From Ruminiclostridium cellulolyticum H10 (lineage in GTDB: Bacteria > Bacillota > Clostridia > Acetivibrionales > DSM-1351), in contig NC_011898.1 of the NCBI RefSeq assembly GCF_000022065.1, positions 1,786,001-1,850,000 on the forward strand: a stretch of DNA of 64,000 bases, written 5' to 3'. The position numbers and the translations under genes were made by a program. Shown here one piece after another: positions 1-9,745 of the stretch. The notes beneath the pieces are model-generated. The model had not been told where the DNA came from, made no database searches, and saw only the letters and a program-made list of their open reading frames with translations. Within the stretch, counting starts at the first letter, position 1; every line of letters begins with the position of its first letter.

Positions 1-1019
1 CTGCAGAAGCGAAGCTTGGCGATATAGTTGCTGTTTCCGGTGTGGGTGATGTTACAATCGGAGATACAATATGTGAAGTGGGTTCACCTGACCCATTACC
101 ATTTATTGCCATTGATGAACCTACTCTGTCAATGACCTTTAGTGTTAACAACAGCCCTTTTGCAGGAAAAGAAGGTACGTTTGTTACTTCAAGGCATTTG
201 AGGGACAGGCTTTTTAAAGAGTTGGAAACAAATGTAAGTTTGAAGGTTGAAGAAACTGATTCTCCTGACGCTTTTGTTGTATCAGGAAGAGGAGAACTTC
301 ACCTCTCGATATTGGTTGAAACAATGAGAAGACAAGGGTATGAATTCCAGGTTTCAAAGCCGACTGTTATTAACAAGGAAATAGACGGTGTATTAATGGA
401 GCCTATAGAATACCTGATGATAGATGTTCCTGAAGAATTCATGGGAACAGTAATGGAGAAACTCGGGCAGAGGAAATCTGAGATGGCTAATATGACATCC
501 GCAAATCAGGGCTATATGAGACTTGAATTCAGGATTCCGGCAAGAGGTTTGATCGGATACAGGTCTGAATTGCTTACTGATACAAAGGGTAATGGAATCA
601 TGAACCACGTATTCCATGGCTATGAACCTTATAAAGGTGAAATCCCCACAAGGACAAGAGGTTCATTGGTTGCTTGGGAAGACGGAGAAGCTGTTACTTA
701 CGGCTTGTACAATGCTCAAGAAAGAGGAACGCTTTTCATAACACCGGGAACAAAGGTTTATGAAGGTATGGTTGTCGGAGAGAACGCCAGAAACGATGAT
801 CTTGTTGTAAATGTTTGCAAGAAGAAGCATGTTACAAATATGAGAGCATCCGGATCAGATGAAGCACTGAGGTTAACGCCACCAACAATTCTGAGCCTTG
901 AGCAGGCATTGGAATTTATTGCTGAGGACGAACTTGTAGAGATAACTCCAAAGAGTATCCGTTTAAGGAAAAAAGTTCTGGGTACCGAATCAAGAGCAAA
1001 GATAAGAAGCAAAATGTAA
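1..1019 (+). CDS. typA: TypA/BipA ribosome-associated GTPase, C-terminal part (5' truncated by window)
   Basis: This is the 3' part of a TypA/BipA gene. The reading frame is open from base 3, so the GTG at 42 is internal and not a start. The visible part begins in the domain that follows the GTPase domain (AEAKLGDIVAVSGV, then VTIGDTI). It continues through the EF-G-like domains III and V (SGRGELHLSILVETMRRQGY, RGLIGYRSE) and the TypA-specific C-terminal domain (TRGSLVAWEDGEAVTYGL, LTPPTILSLEQALEFI), ending in a basic tail. The GTP-binding motifs lie outside the window. TypA binds the 70S ribosome and 30S subunit and helps 50S biogenesis and stress or low-temperature growth. The family call is firm because these blocks are very conserved. 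Confidence 0.97.
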   Translation, partial: AEAKLGDIVAVSGVGDVTIGDTICEVGSPDPLPFIAIDEPTLSMTFSVNNSPFAGKEGTFVTSRHLRDRLFKELETNVSLKVEETDSPDAFVVSGRGELHLSILVETMRRQGYEFQVSKPTVINKEIDGVLMEPIEYLMIDVPEEFMGTVMEKLGQRKSEMANMTSANQGYMRLEFRIPARGLIGYRSELLTDTKGNGIMNHVFHGYEPYKGEIPTRTRGSLVAWEDGEAVTYGLYNAQERGTLFITPGTKVYEGMVVGENARNDDLVVNVCKKKHVTNMRASGSDEALRLTPPTILSLEQALEFIAEDELVEITPKSIRLRKKVLGTESRAKIRSKM

Positions 1020-1107
1020 TTACCGGGAATATGGACAAAATTTAAAAACAATATTATAGTATTTATTATAAGAGCTTTTGAATTTGTAGAATGGAGTCAC
1101 ATATTTA

Positions 1108-2382
1108 ATGGATAGAAGATTAAAAGTATCATTGACGGGGATACTCACCGTGATTATTGGGGTTCTGCTATCGGTACCTAACATCATGAATTATTTCAAA
1201 ACCCTGTTAAGAGGCTTTGATGCTAAATTCGGTCTGCTTAATGCAGTGCTGACGGCAGTTGGGCTTACATTGTTTCTTTTTGGTTTATTTATAATATCAG
1301 CCGGATTAAGGAAGCTATCCTTCTGGCTGACCATCCTTATTGTTTTTGTATTTATTTTCACTGTTGGGGCCGTTATTACTTTTAGAAATACGGTTTCCAC
1401 GGATGTATCAGAGACAGTAACGGAGGAAATCAAAATAAAGGCTGATTCCGAAGGTGCAAAGATGATTGATATACCTATGGGTTCAGATACTAAGACTATT
1501 GCAGGCATACTCACAAATGAGGGCATTATCAACAAACCGCAGATTTTCACAGTTGTATCAAAAATAAACGGTTTTGATGGAAAGTATCAGGCTGGCACAC
1601 ATATTTTGAAGCCGGGTCTGGAATTCAATTCTATTATGACAATTCTTACAGGGAAGCCTGAAAGCAAAAAGGTTACAATACCTGAGGGCTTGAGCTACAG
1701 ACAGATTGTCAATACGTTTGTTAAAAAAGAACTTGCAACCACAGACAAGTTTGATTATGCAATGAAGTATGAAAAATACGATTACGATTTTGTGAAAAAC
1801 ATGAAAAGTAGTAACAATCGTGAATTTCAGCTAGAAGGATATTTATTTCCCGATACATACGAATTTGCCATGAATGCCAGTGAAAAGACAATAGTAAGTA
1901 TAATGCTTGAAAACTTTAATAACAAGATAACAAAAGAGCATTATAAACGTGCCAAGGAATTAGGTATGTCGATGGACGAAATTATTACTCTTGCTTCCAT
2001 TATTGAAAGAGAGGCAAATAATACTAAGGACAGAAGGCTGGTATCGGCAGTATTCCATAGACGTTTAAAAAGCAGGGATTTGAATAGGTTGCAGTCCTGT
2101 GCTACCATACAGTATGTTTTTCTAAATAAAGAAGGAAAAGTGCATGAAAAGCTTACTTACGAGGATACTAAAATTATAAGTCCATATAATACGTATATTC
2201 ATCCGGGTCTTCCACCGGGACCAATCTGTTCACCGGGCATGGATTCCATAAACGCAGCATTATACCCCGATGAAGATACAGACTACATGTTCTTTATCGC
2301 AGGGCCGGAAGGTTCTACTAAGTTCTCCAAGACATATCAGGAGCATTTAAAGGCAATGAAGCAATATGGATTGGCAAAATAA
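1108..2382 (+). CDS. mltG: Endolytic murein transglycosylase MltG (YceG-like)
   Basis: A 424-aa membrane protein that cleaves nascent glycan strands and so terminates peptidoglycan polymerisation. About three hydrophobic segments lie near the N terminus (residues ~8-28, 44-66, 70-93), followed by an extracytoplasmic LysM-like region and the YceG catalytic domain. The signature ASIIEREA carries the expected catalytic glutamate at about residue 300. Downstream are the conserved LPPGPICSPG (~370) and FFIAGPEG (~393) blocks. Most homologues have one N-terminal transmembrane helix, so the extra helices are a variation. A GGAG precedes the ATG at 1108. It corresponds to yrrL in Bacillus subtilis, where it also sits beside yrrM and the U32 genes. 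A strong terminator hairpin follows at 2423. Confidence 0.95.
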   Translation: MDRRLKVSLTGILTVIIGVLLSVPNIMNYFKTLLRGFDAKFGLLNAVLTAVGLTLFLFGLFIISAGLRKLSFWLTILIVFVFIFTVGAVITFRNTVSTDVSETVTEEIKIKADSEGAKMIDIPMGSDTKTIAGILTNEGIINKPQIFTVVSKINGFDGKYQAGTHILKPGLEFNSIMTILTGKPESKKVTIPEGLSYRQIVNTFVKKELATTDKFDYAMKYEKYDYDFVKNMKSSNNREFQLEGYLFPDTYEFAMNASEKTIVSIMLENFNNKITKEHYKRAKELGMSMDEIITLASIIEREANNTKDRRLVSAVFHRRLKSRDLNRLQSCATIQYVFLNKEGKVHEKLTYEDTKIISPYNTYIHPGLPPGPICSPGMDSINAALYPDEDTDYMFFIAGPEGSTKFSKTYQEHLKAMKQYGLAK

Positions 2383-2422
2383 TTACACAAAAATTAATTA
2401 GGCTGGCTTAAACGCCAGAAAT

Positions 2423-2462
2423 GTATAAAATAAAGATGGCTGCAGCCATCTTTATTTTATAC
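2423..2462 (+). terminator. Perfect 40-bp palindrome, bidirectional terminator after mltG
   Basis: Bases 2423-2442 are the exact reverse complement of 2443-2462. The stem has a GC core (GATGGCTGCAGCCATC) flanked by A-rich and T-rich arms, so either strand would give a hairpin followed by a U-rich tract. It lies 40 bases after the mltG stop. It also overlaps the long open frame upstream of trmR, which shows that the trmR N-terminal extension starting at 2421 is not coding. Confidence 0.85.
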
Positions 2463-2486
2463 GTTGTAACTGATTGGAGCAATGAA

Positions 2487-3128
2487 ATGATTAATTATGA
2501 ATACATTACTCAATATATAAGAGAGACTATTAAACCTAGTACAGGCCTTTTAGCGGAGCTTGAAGAATATGCTTTAAAAAATCATGTTCCAATAATTCAG
2601 CCTGAGGTTGCAGCACTTTTGAAGGTTATTGGAAGTATGAAGCGGCCCGCAAGAATTCTGGAGGTTGGGACAGCCATAGGATATTCTTCTATATTGTTTT
2701 CGGGATTTATGCAGCAAAAGGGTATAATAGATACCATAGAGCGAAATGAAGAAATGATTGAGCTGGCCAGAAAAAACATAAAGCGTGCCGGACTTCAGGG
2801 TAATATAAATGTTATTGCAGGAGATGCTTCAGAGGTTCTGGCCTGCCTTGACAAAAGCTATGATATGATTTTCATTGATGCAGCCAAGGGACAGTATGGG
2901 GAGTTTTTTGAACATTGCAAGAGAATGCTTGCCTCAGGCGGTATTCTTGTTTCAGACAATGTTCTGTACAAGGGTATGACTGCAAGTGATGACCTTGTGG
3001 TAAGAAGAAAGAGAACTATAGTTAACAGAATGAGAAGCTTCCTGAAAGAACTTTGCGAGGATGAGTCATTTGAGACAGGTATTATCCCTATAGGAGATGG
3101 AGTAGCACTAAGCTATAAGAAACAGTAA
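2487..3128 (+). CDS. trmR: tRNA 5-hydroxyuridine methyltransferase TrmR (YrrM-type O-methyltransferase)
   Basis: A class I SAM-dependent O-methyltransferase of about 213 aa. The SAM-binding motif ILEVGTAIGYSSILFS is near residues 53-68. FIDAAKGQYGEFF is the metal/substrate motif typical of O-methyltransferase family 3, and GGILVSDNVLYKG follows. The frame is open back to an ATG at 2421, but those 22 codons lie inside the terminator palindrome. The ATG at 2487, with GGAG at 2475-2478, is the likely start. In B. subtilis the orthologue YrrM/TrmR methylates 5-hydroxyuridine at tRNA position 34 to 5-methoxyuridine. Its neighbour here is the U32 protein that supplies the hydroxylation step, which supports the same role. 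Confidence 0.88.
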   Translation: MINYEYITQYIRETIKPSTGLLAELEEYALKNHVPIIQPEVAALLKVIGSMKRPARILEVGTAIGYSSILFSGFMQQKGIIDTIERNEEMIELARKNIKRAGLQGNINVIAGDASEVLACLDKSYDMIFIDAAKGQYGEFFEHCKRMLASGGILVSDNVLYKGMTASDDLVVRRKRTIVNRMRSFLKELCEDESFETGIIPIGDGVALSYKKQ

Positions 3129-3154
3129 AAGAAAAAAATGTTGCGGGAGGACTT

Positions 3155-4375
3155 ATGAAAAAGGTTGAGCTTCTGGCTCCGGCCGGAAATCTTGAAAAAC
3201 TAAAAATGGCAATTATGTATGGTGCAGACGCAGTATATATTGGAGGACAAAAATTCGGCTTAAGGGCGTCTGCTGATAATTTCTCACTTGAGGACATAAA
3301 GGCGGGACTTGTATTTGCACACGATCGGGAGTGTAAGGTCTATGTGACCGTTAACATAATTCCTCATAATGAAGATCTTGTGGGATTGCCCGAATATATT
3401 AGACAGCTTGATGAACTGGGAGTGGATGCTCTTATAGTATCTGACCCCGGAATTTTTGATATTGTACGTGAAAACGCTCCTGATATGGAAATACATGTGA
3501 GTACTCAGGCTAATAATACAAATTATGCAAGTGCAATGTTCTGGTACAGGCATGGTGCCAAGCGAATTGTTACTGCTAGGGAGCTTTCTCTTATAGAAAT
3601 AAGTGAAATTAAGGAAAAAATCCCGGATGACTTGGATTTAGAGGCCTTTATCCATGGTGCGATGTGTATTTCATATTCGGGAAGGTGCCTGCTCAGCAAT
3701 TACATGGCAGGAAGAGATTCAAACAGAGGAGCCTGTTCCCATCCGTGCAGATGGAAGTACCATCTGGTTGAAGAAAAGCGTCCAGGAGAGTACTACCCTG
3801 TTTATGAGGATGAAAAGGGGACATATATATACAATTCAAAGGATTTATGCACCATTGAGTATATCCCCGAACTTGTGAAAGCAGGTATCTACAGTTTTAA
3901 AATAGAGGGCAGGATGAAAAGCTCCTTTTACGTAGCCACCGTTGTAAGTGCCTATAGACAGGCTATCGATGCATATATGGCCGATCCTGAAAACTACAGG
4001 TTTGACCCGGAATGGTTAAAAGAGTTGTCAAAGGCAAGTCACAGGGAGTATACAACGGGATTTTATTTTAATAAAACTAGCGGTGCCGATCAGATATACA
4101 ATACAAGCTCCTATATCAGAGAATATGACTTTGTGGGCGTGGTTCTGGAGTATGACAAAGAAACTGGTATTGCTAAGATTGAGCAGAGAAACCGTATGAT
4201 TGTGGGAGATGAAATAGAGGTGGTAAGCCCCCGTAAAGGCTATTTTACCCAAACTATTAAAGAGATGAAGAATGAGGATGGAGAAAGCATCAGAACTGCA
4301 CCTCATGCACAGATGATCGTATATATGCCTATGGATCAGGAAGTGGGGCCTTATAGTATTTTGAGAAGGAAGTAG
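3155..4375 (+). CDS. trhP: U32-family protein, tRNA wobble-uridine hydroxylation (TrhP/YrrO-like)
   Basis: A 406-aa member of the former peptidase family U32. The N-terminal TIM-barrel start reads ELLAPAGNLEKLK and YGADAVYIGGQ, with HVSTQANNTN in the middle. The cysteine-rich signature HGAMCISYSGRC (about residues 168-179) followed by GACSHPCRWKY holds the four Cys expected to bind an Fe-S cluster. The length fits YrrO/TrhP2 (about 420 aa) rather than the shorter YrrN. In B. subtilis these proteins do prephenate-dependent hydroxylation of uridine 34, giving the substrate of TrmR, whose gene lies 26 bp upstream. A GGGAGG ribosome site precedes the start. Only one U32 protein is present in the window, whereas B. 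subtilis has a pair. Confidence 0.88.
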   Translation: MKKVELLAPAGNLEKLKMAIMYGADAVYIGGQKFGLRASADNFSLEDIKAGLVFAHDRECKVYVTVNIIPHNEDLVGLPEYIRQLDELGVDALIVSDPGIFDIVRENAPDMEIHVSTQANNTNYASAMFWYRHGAKRIVTARELSLIEISEIKEKIPDDLDLEAFIHGAMCISYSGRCLLSNYMAGRDSNRGACSHPCRWKYHLVEEKRPGEYYPVYEDEKGTYIYNSKDLCTIEYIPELVKAGIYSFKIEGRMKSSFYVATVVSAYRQAIDAYMADPENYRFDPEWLKELSKASHREYTTGFYFNKTSGADQIYNTSSYIREYDFVGVVLEYDKETGIAKIEQRNRMIVGDEIEVVSPRKGYFTQTIKEMKNEDGESIRTAPHAQMIVYMPMDQEVGPYSILRRK

Positions 4376-4380
4376 AAAAT

Positions 4381-4423
4381 AAAAAAACAGGTGTATTTTT
4401 GTAAATTGATACACCTGTTTTTT
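4381..4423. terminator. Bidirectional terminator between converging genes
   Basis: The stem acaggtgta / tacacctgt is flanked by a run of A on the left and T on the right. It therefore works as a Rho-independent terminator on both strands. It sits between the U32 gene on + and the secreted-protein gene on -, which converge here. Confidence 0.85.
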
Positions 4424-4441
4424 GATATAATATATCCTATC

Positions 4442-5425
4442 TTAGTTACCCGCTACATAGCAGGTCTTTGTAATTGTACCTGTATATGTTCCTTTACCTT
4501 TTATGGTAACAGTGGTCTTTCCGGCAGAAATTCGTCCCACTGAAACAGTATAGTCAATTCCCTTGGTGAGACGAACTTTTCCATTAAACAAATAAACATC
4601 CTGTGTTGCTTTGTTAAACACAGAATCCATTGCCAAATACTTAATATCCGATGAGCCGCTTTTTACTGTTAATGTATATGTTCCGGCGTATTTGACTATA
4701 TCAAAAGACGGTTCTACTGCAGAATATATTACACTGTACTTTTGTCCTTTGACAGTATTAATTGTATACGTCTTAGGAGTTGCATCATAGATAAATTCAC
4801 TTAATAAGGATTGGCCATCTTCATCAAAAACCTTAATATTTGCTCTATTATCTTTGTATTTAAGTGACGCTGAAATGGTTGTTTTTGAAGAACCTGCGGA
4901 AAAGGTGTATGTATCTGCATCGTTAACACACTCAAACTTGCCGTTGGCTTTTATTCCGCTGAATAATGATACAGCGTTCTCCTCATTGTCTGATATATCA
5001 TCCTTTATTTCGTCAACATATACAGTATAGTCAGTGTTTTCTGCAAAATTAATTCTTACATAATATGTAGTATTTGGATCAAGTTTAATATGATTGAAAT
5101 TGTCCACTCCATCGTTTATACCTTTTTCGAATAGCTCTTCTCCCTCTTCGTTGTAAAGGTACATATGTGGCCCGTAGTTGCTTTCATCCTTATAGATGCA
5201 TCCTATTCTGTACCAAGGCTCTTTTGTTGAGCTTGTAGTAAATTTGAACCACGTAACAGAATCATCGGCTACTGAGCTTTTTAGTTTTTCACCAATAGTA
5301 ATTAACTGCGAGTTGTCAATATCACCTTCTGTCAAGGCATTCACACTTACCGGAGTTACTGCAAGCAGAGTGCTAACAACTGCTAACAATGTAATACCGG
5401 ATAATACTTTTTTAAATAATTTCAT
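4442..5425 (-). CDS. Secreted protein with pre-peptidase C-terminal (PPC)-like beta domains
   Basis: A 327-aa protein with a clear Sec signal peptide (MKLFKKVLSGITLLAVVSTL, cleavage near VNA-LT, about residue 31). Two beta-rich stretches resemble PPC domains: residues ~40-135 (TWFKFTTSS, NTTYYVRINF) and ~140-255 (ADTYTFSAGS, GTYTLTVKSG). The C-terminal ~65 residues (GIDYTVSVGR, TVTIKGKGTYTGTITKT) look like the small beta modules found in clostridial surface and secreted proteins. No catalytic motif is visible. It is a single gene between a terminator and the cas promoter region. Function is unknown; a carbohydrate or cell-surface binding role is a guess. Confidence 0.7.
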   Translation of the reverse strand: MKLFKKVLSGITLLAVVSTLLAVTPVSVNALTEGDIDNSQLITIGEKLKSSVADDSVTWFKFTTSSTKEPWYRIGCIYKDESNYGPHMYLYNEEGEELFEKGINDGVDNFNHIKLDPNTTYYVRINFAENTDYTVYVDEIKDDISDNEENAVSLFSGIKANGKFECVNDADTYTFSAGSSKTTISASLKYKDNRANIKVFDEDGQSLLSEFIYDATPKTYTINTVKGQKYSVIYSAVEPSFDIVKYAGTYTLTVKSGSSDIKYLAMDSVFNKATQDVYLFNGKVRLTKGIDYTVSVGRISAGKTTVTIKGKGTYTGTITKTCYVAGN

Positions 5426-5577
5426 GAAATACCCCCTGTTGAGTTTGTTTTTTATTAATATATGTTTATATAAATATAATTCATAGAAATATTAACATAT
5501 AATGTTTAATTATACAAGATTTAACAATTACCTATCAGAACTAAGGGTATATATGGAATTATTCTGATAAAATGTAA

Positions 5578-5606
5578 TTGAATTACAACATAGCTTATTT
5601 TATAAT
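5578..5606 (+). promoter_or_regulatory. Sigma-A type promoter for the cas operon
   Basis: TTGAAT at 5578-5583 and TATAAT at 5601-5606 are separated by exactly 17 bases. This places the start of transcription near 5613, about 38 bases upstream of the cas3 ATG. No other good promoter is visible between here and cas3. Confidence 0.7.
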
Positions 5607-5650
5607 AAAGGCAAGTAATATATATCCAAACTTTGTAAAAGGAGTAAGCT

Positions 5651-7837
5651 ATGTTCGCTGCACATATAAGAGAAGACGGGACAAAACAAAGTGTAAAAGA
5701 GCATCTTCTAAATACAGCTGTTAAAGCAAGAGATTTTGCCCATCCTTTCAACGGAGATGATTACGCTTATACAGCTGCATTACTGCATGATATAGGAAAA
5801 TACTCTAATGAATTTCAAAATAGAATTCTGAAAGGTGGCAAAAAGTGTGATCATTCAACTGCCGGTGCAAAGGAAATTGTAAAGATTAATAAATCAGGCA
5901 GACTTATAGCATATTGCATTGCCGGACACCATTCAGGATTACCTAACTACGGTTCGGTTTCAGATGTTGGGATTGAAGGTACTTTAAATGCAAGACTCAA
6001 TAAAGTGGCTATTCCACGCTACGATAGGTTTTTTGATGAAATAGAAACAATAAATCTTCCTGTTATGCCTAATATTAAACTTACCAAAAATACAAATATT
6101 GGGTTTATACTTTCATTTTACATAAGATTTATATATTCCTGTTTGGTGGATGCTGATTTCCTTGATACAGAAGTGTTTATGAGTAATAACTCGGTTGACA
6201 GAACTGCAAATTATGACTTCTATTTATTCCGTAAGAAATTAAATAAAAAATTAAGCAGTTTTAAAACTGATACTATGATTAATAGATACCGTAAAAAAAT
6301 ATTAGATGCTTGTATAGAAAAAGCAAAACTTAAAAGAAATCTGTTTAATCTTACCGTACCAACGGGAGGAGGCAAAACCTTAAGCTCTCTTGCTTTTGCC
6401 GTAAATCACCTTATTAAAAATTCTATGGATAGGATTATATATGTAATTCCATACACAAGTATAATTGAACAGACAGCCAGAGAATTCAAGAATATTTTTG
6501 GAGAAGAAAATGTACTTGAGCATCATTCCAATTTCGATTTTGATGACGATGAAAACAGTATAAAAAACAAAATGAGGCTAAGTTCTGAAAATTGGGACAT
6601 GCCATTTCTTGTAACTACAAATGTACAATTCTTTGAATCGCTTTTTTCTCATAAATCATCCCGCTGTCGAAAACTACATAATATAGCCAACAGCATAATT
6701 ATATTTGATGAAGTGCAGATACTTCCAATCGATTATTTAAAGCCATGCATAGAAGCTATTAAGCAATTAGTTCTAAATTTCAATTCAACCGTAGTTATGT
6801 GCAGTGCTACACAACCCCCATTTGATAAGCTTTTTGGCGAATTAGAGCCAATTGAAATATGTGATAATCATGCTGAACTTTATAATGCTTTTAAAAGAAC
6901 AAATGTAAAAACCCATGGTGTGATTAATAGCAGTAACCTTGCAAAAGAAATGAATAACATAGAACAGGTTCTTTGCATTGTAAATACCAGAAAACATGCA
7001 TTAAAGATATTTTCCATGCTTGAAGAACAAGGAAGCTATCACCTGTCTACGCTTATGTGTCCTGTACATAGAAAAGAAGTCATAAATACCATAAAAGAAA
7101 GGTTGCGGGAAGGATTAACTTGTCGGGTTTGTTCCACAAGATTAATAGAAGCAGGGGTTGACGTCGATTTCCCGCTGGTTTATAGGGCAATGTCAGGACT
7201 TGACAGTATTGTACAGTCGGCCGGGAGATGCAACAGGGAAGGTAAACTTATGGCGGAAGAAAAACTTGTCTATGGTGAAGTACATGTATTTTACCCAGAA
7301 GACGAGTTTGTTCAACACCAGCCTGAAGCATTTAAACGTCCAACTATGGTTACAGAGAGTATAATGCGGAATTTCGACGATATAACTTCACCAAGAGCTA
7401 TTTGTACATATTTTGAGGAGTTATTTGAAATCACAGGCGATGGTTTGGATTTTAAAAAAATATTGGAAAGGCTGGAAAGTGACGTAACAAATTTCAATTT
7501 CAGCTTTCAGGACATTTCACGTGATTTTAAGCTGATTGAGGATACTGCAATTCCTGTAATCATTCCATATGATGATAAAGCTTGCACACTCATTGAAAAG
7601 TTAAAATATTCTGATTATAAATCCGGTATTCTACGTTCACTTCAGGGATATACAGTTACCATATATAAAAATGAATATGACAATCTGTTTGGAATGGGAG
7701 CACTTGATTTTATTACAAATGGTGAAATTAATAATAAAGATATAGCCATTTTGAAAAGAGATTCATTCAATCATTTATACGATAAAAATACAGGATTGAA
7801 AGTAACAGAAGAAACAGGAATTGCAATTTACATTTAA
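5651..7837 (+). CDS. cas3: CRISPR-associated helicase-nuclease Cas3, type I-C
   Basis: A 728-aa Cas3 with an N-terminal HD nuclease domain and a C-terminal superfamily 2 helicase. HD residues include H18 and H46-D47 (LLHDIGKYS), and GHHSG follows. Walker A is PTGGGKT at about 237-243 and the DEAH-type box reads DEVQ at 353-356. CSATQPP is motif III, and the C-terminal RecA fold has the VQSAGRCNREG motif. Cas3 is recruited to a Cascade-bound target, unwinds DNA and degrades it. It is the first gene of the operon, directly behind a promoter, and is intact. Because cas8c downstream is broken, Cas3 probably has no working Cascade to recruit it. Confidence 0.96.
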   Translation: MFAAHIREDGTKQSVKEHLLNTAVKARDFAHPFNGDDYAYTAALLHDIGKYSNEFQNRILKGGKKCDHSTAGAKEIVKINKSGRLIAYCIAGHHSGLPNYGSVSDVGIEGTLNARLNKVAIPRYDRFFDEIETINLPVMPNIKLTKNTNIGFILSFYIRFIYSCLVDADFLDTEVFMSNNSVDRTANYDFYLFRKKLNKKLSSFKTDTMINRYRKKILDACIEKAKLKRNLFNLTVPTGGGKTLSSLAFAVNHLIKNSMDRIIYVIPYTSIIEQTAREFKNIFGEENVLEHHSNFDFDDDENSIKNKMRLSSENWDMPFLVTTNVQFFESLFSHKSSRCRKLHNIANSIIIFDEVQILPIDYLKPCIEAIKQLVLNFNSTVVMCSATQPPFDKLFGELEPIEICDNHAELYNAFKRTNVKTHGVINSSNLAKEMNNIEQVLCIVNTRKHALKIFSMLEEQGSYHLSTLMCPVHRKEVINTIKERLREGLTCRVCSTRLIEAGVDVDFPLVYRAMSGLDSIVQSAGRCNREGKLMAEEKLVYGEVHVFYPEDEFVQHQPEAFKRPTMVTESIMRNFDDITSPRAICTYFEELFEITGDGLDFKKILERLESDVTNFNFSFQDISRDFKLIEDTAIPVIIPYDDKACTLIEKLKYSDYKSGILRSLQGYTVTIYKNEYDNLFGMGALDFITNGEINNKDIAILKRDSFNHLYDKNTGLKVTEETGIAIYI

Positions 7838-7849
7838 GGAGGTTTAAAA

Positions 7850-8506
7850 ATGGGTTTTGGTATTAAATTAGAGGTCTGGGGAGAATATGCTTTATTTACA
7901 AGACCTGAAATGAAAGTTGAACGTGTAAGCTATGATGTAATTACTCCATCTGCTGCCAGGGGAATAATAGAGGCAATTTACTGGAAACGGGCAATAAAGT
8001 GGGTAATTGACAAAATCCACGTTTGCAACAAGATTCAGTTTACAAATATCAGAAGAAATGAGGTGAGTATAAAAATAGCAAAATCAAATGCAAAGGCCCT
8101 TATGGACGGGACGAAAACTAATGACTATATAAATACAAATGAACAAAGACAGCAAAGGGCTTCTTTGGTATTAAAGGATGTACGTTATGTAATAGAAGCT
8201 CATTTTGAGTTGACAGATAAGGCAGGTGGCGATGACACTGTTGAAAAGCATTACAACATAGCGTTAAGAAGAATGAGACAAGGACAATGCTATCATACGC
8301 CATGTTTCGGCTGTAGGGAGTTTCCTGCTAAATTCAGACTGGTTGAAGATGATAGTATTAAGACTCATTATTCAGGAGAGCAGGATTTAGGATTTATGTT
8401 GTATGATATGAATTTTAGTGACTCCGATAATATTCATCCTATCTTTTTTAGGGCAAAAATGGCTGATGGTGTTATTGATTTAAAAAATATAGCTAAAGTG
8501 GGGTGA
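7850..8506 (+). CDS. cas5c: Cas5c (Cas5d), pre-crRNA processing endoribonuclease of type I-C
   Basis: A 218-aa protein that starts GFGIKLEVWGEYALFTRPEM and continues with PSAARGIIEAIYWKR, the typical Cas5c start and first RAMP block. ALRRMRQGQCYHTPCFGCREFPA in the second half is also family-typical. In type I-C, Cas5 replaces Cas6: it cuts the repeat hairpin and stays on the 5' handle of the crRNA. The gene lies 12 bp after cas3 with the strong ribosome site AAGGAGG, and 4 bp before cas8c. Intact. Confidence 0.95.
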   Translation: MGFGIKLEVWGEYALFTRPEMKVERVSYDVITPSAARGIIEAIYWKRAIKWVIDKIHVCNKIQFTNIRRNEVSIKIAKSNAKALMDGTKTNDYINTNEQRQQRASLVLKDVRYVIEAHFELTDKAGGDDTVEKHYNIALRRMRQGQCYHTPCFGCREFPAKFRLVEDDSIKTHYSGEQDLGFMLYDMNFSDSDNIHPIFFRAKMADGVIDLKNIAKVG

Positions 8507-9745
8507 TAAATTGATTATACAGTCGTTAGTAAGGTACTACGAGATTTTGGCAGAGGATGAAAACAGTGATATACCGAGACGGGGTTACAGCCGGACAGGC
8601 GTATCCTATGCTTTAAATATTTCAAAGGATGGGGAACTGTTAGGTGTGATACCTTTGAAAATACCAAGTGAAAGCGGTAAGAAGATGGTACCTCAGCGTG
8701 TGACAGTACCAGAACAGGAAAAGAGGGCTGTTGGAATAAAATCAAACTTTCTATGCGAAAATTCAAGCTACTCATTAGGAATTGATAACAATGGCAAGCC
8801 TGATAGAACCAAGAAATGCTTTGAAGCATTTAAAGAATTACACAATATAATACTTGAAGAAGTTGAATGTGCTGAAGCGAAAGCCTTCTTAAATTATGTT
8901 AACAAATGGGATATGGATAATGCTTCAAACCATATTGCATTAAAGGACTGTCTCGAGGATATTACCGCTGGAGCAAACATCGTTTTCAGACTGGATGGTG
9001 CTGGATATATTCACCAGAACAAGGAAATTCAAAAGGCATGGGAAGTATACAAGTCCAATTCTGAAAGCTCCAAAAGGATGCAATGTTTGGATTGTGGTGA
9101 AAATGCAAATGTTGCTAGGCTCCATCCTAATATAAAAGGTGTTCGAGGTGCTCAAAGTGTCGGAGCTGCTATAGTTTCGTTCAACGCAAAGGCGTATGAG
9201 TCGTACGGAAGGGAAGACGAACAAGGTTTGAATGCTCCCGTAAGTGAATATGCTACTTTTGCCTATACTACTGTTTTAAATAGTATGATTGCAGATAACG
9301 CACATAAACAATACCTTGGAGACACTACAGTTGTGTTTTGGGCGGAGAGTCCTCAAAAGTTTTATCAGGACATTGCTTCTTTGTTTATTGACCCAGGTGA
9401 ACTGGAAGTCGGTGAGAACTTGAAATATGCAAGGGATATGGGTGCAGTAAAGGAAGTAAAAGCAATTTTTGCGAAAATTTCTACTGGAGCAGCTATAGGT
9501 GATTTTTTAGGTGCTTTTGATAAAAATATAAAATTTTACATACTTGGACTTGCTCCTAATGCTGCCAGATTGTCTGTTCGATTTTTTATTGTTGATAGCT
9601 TTGGAGATTTTGTACGTAAAGTGTCACAGCATTATGAGGATTTACGTATAGAGAAACAATTTGAAAGTGATAAAGATATATTTTCGCTATGGAGATTATT
9701 GAATGAGACAGTTTCTCCTAAGTCAAATGATAAAGCTGCATCTCC

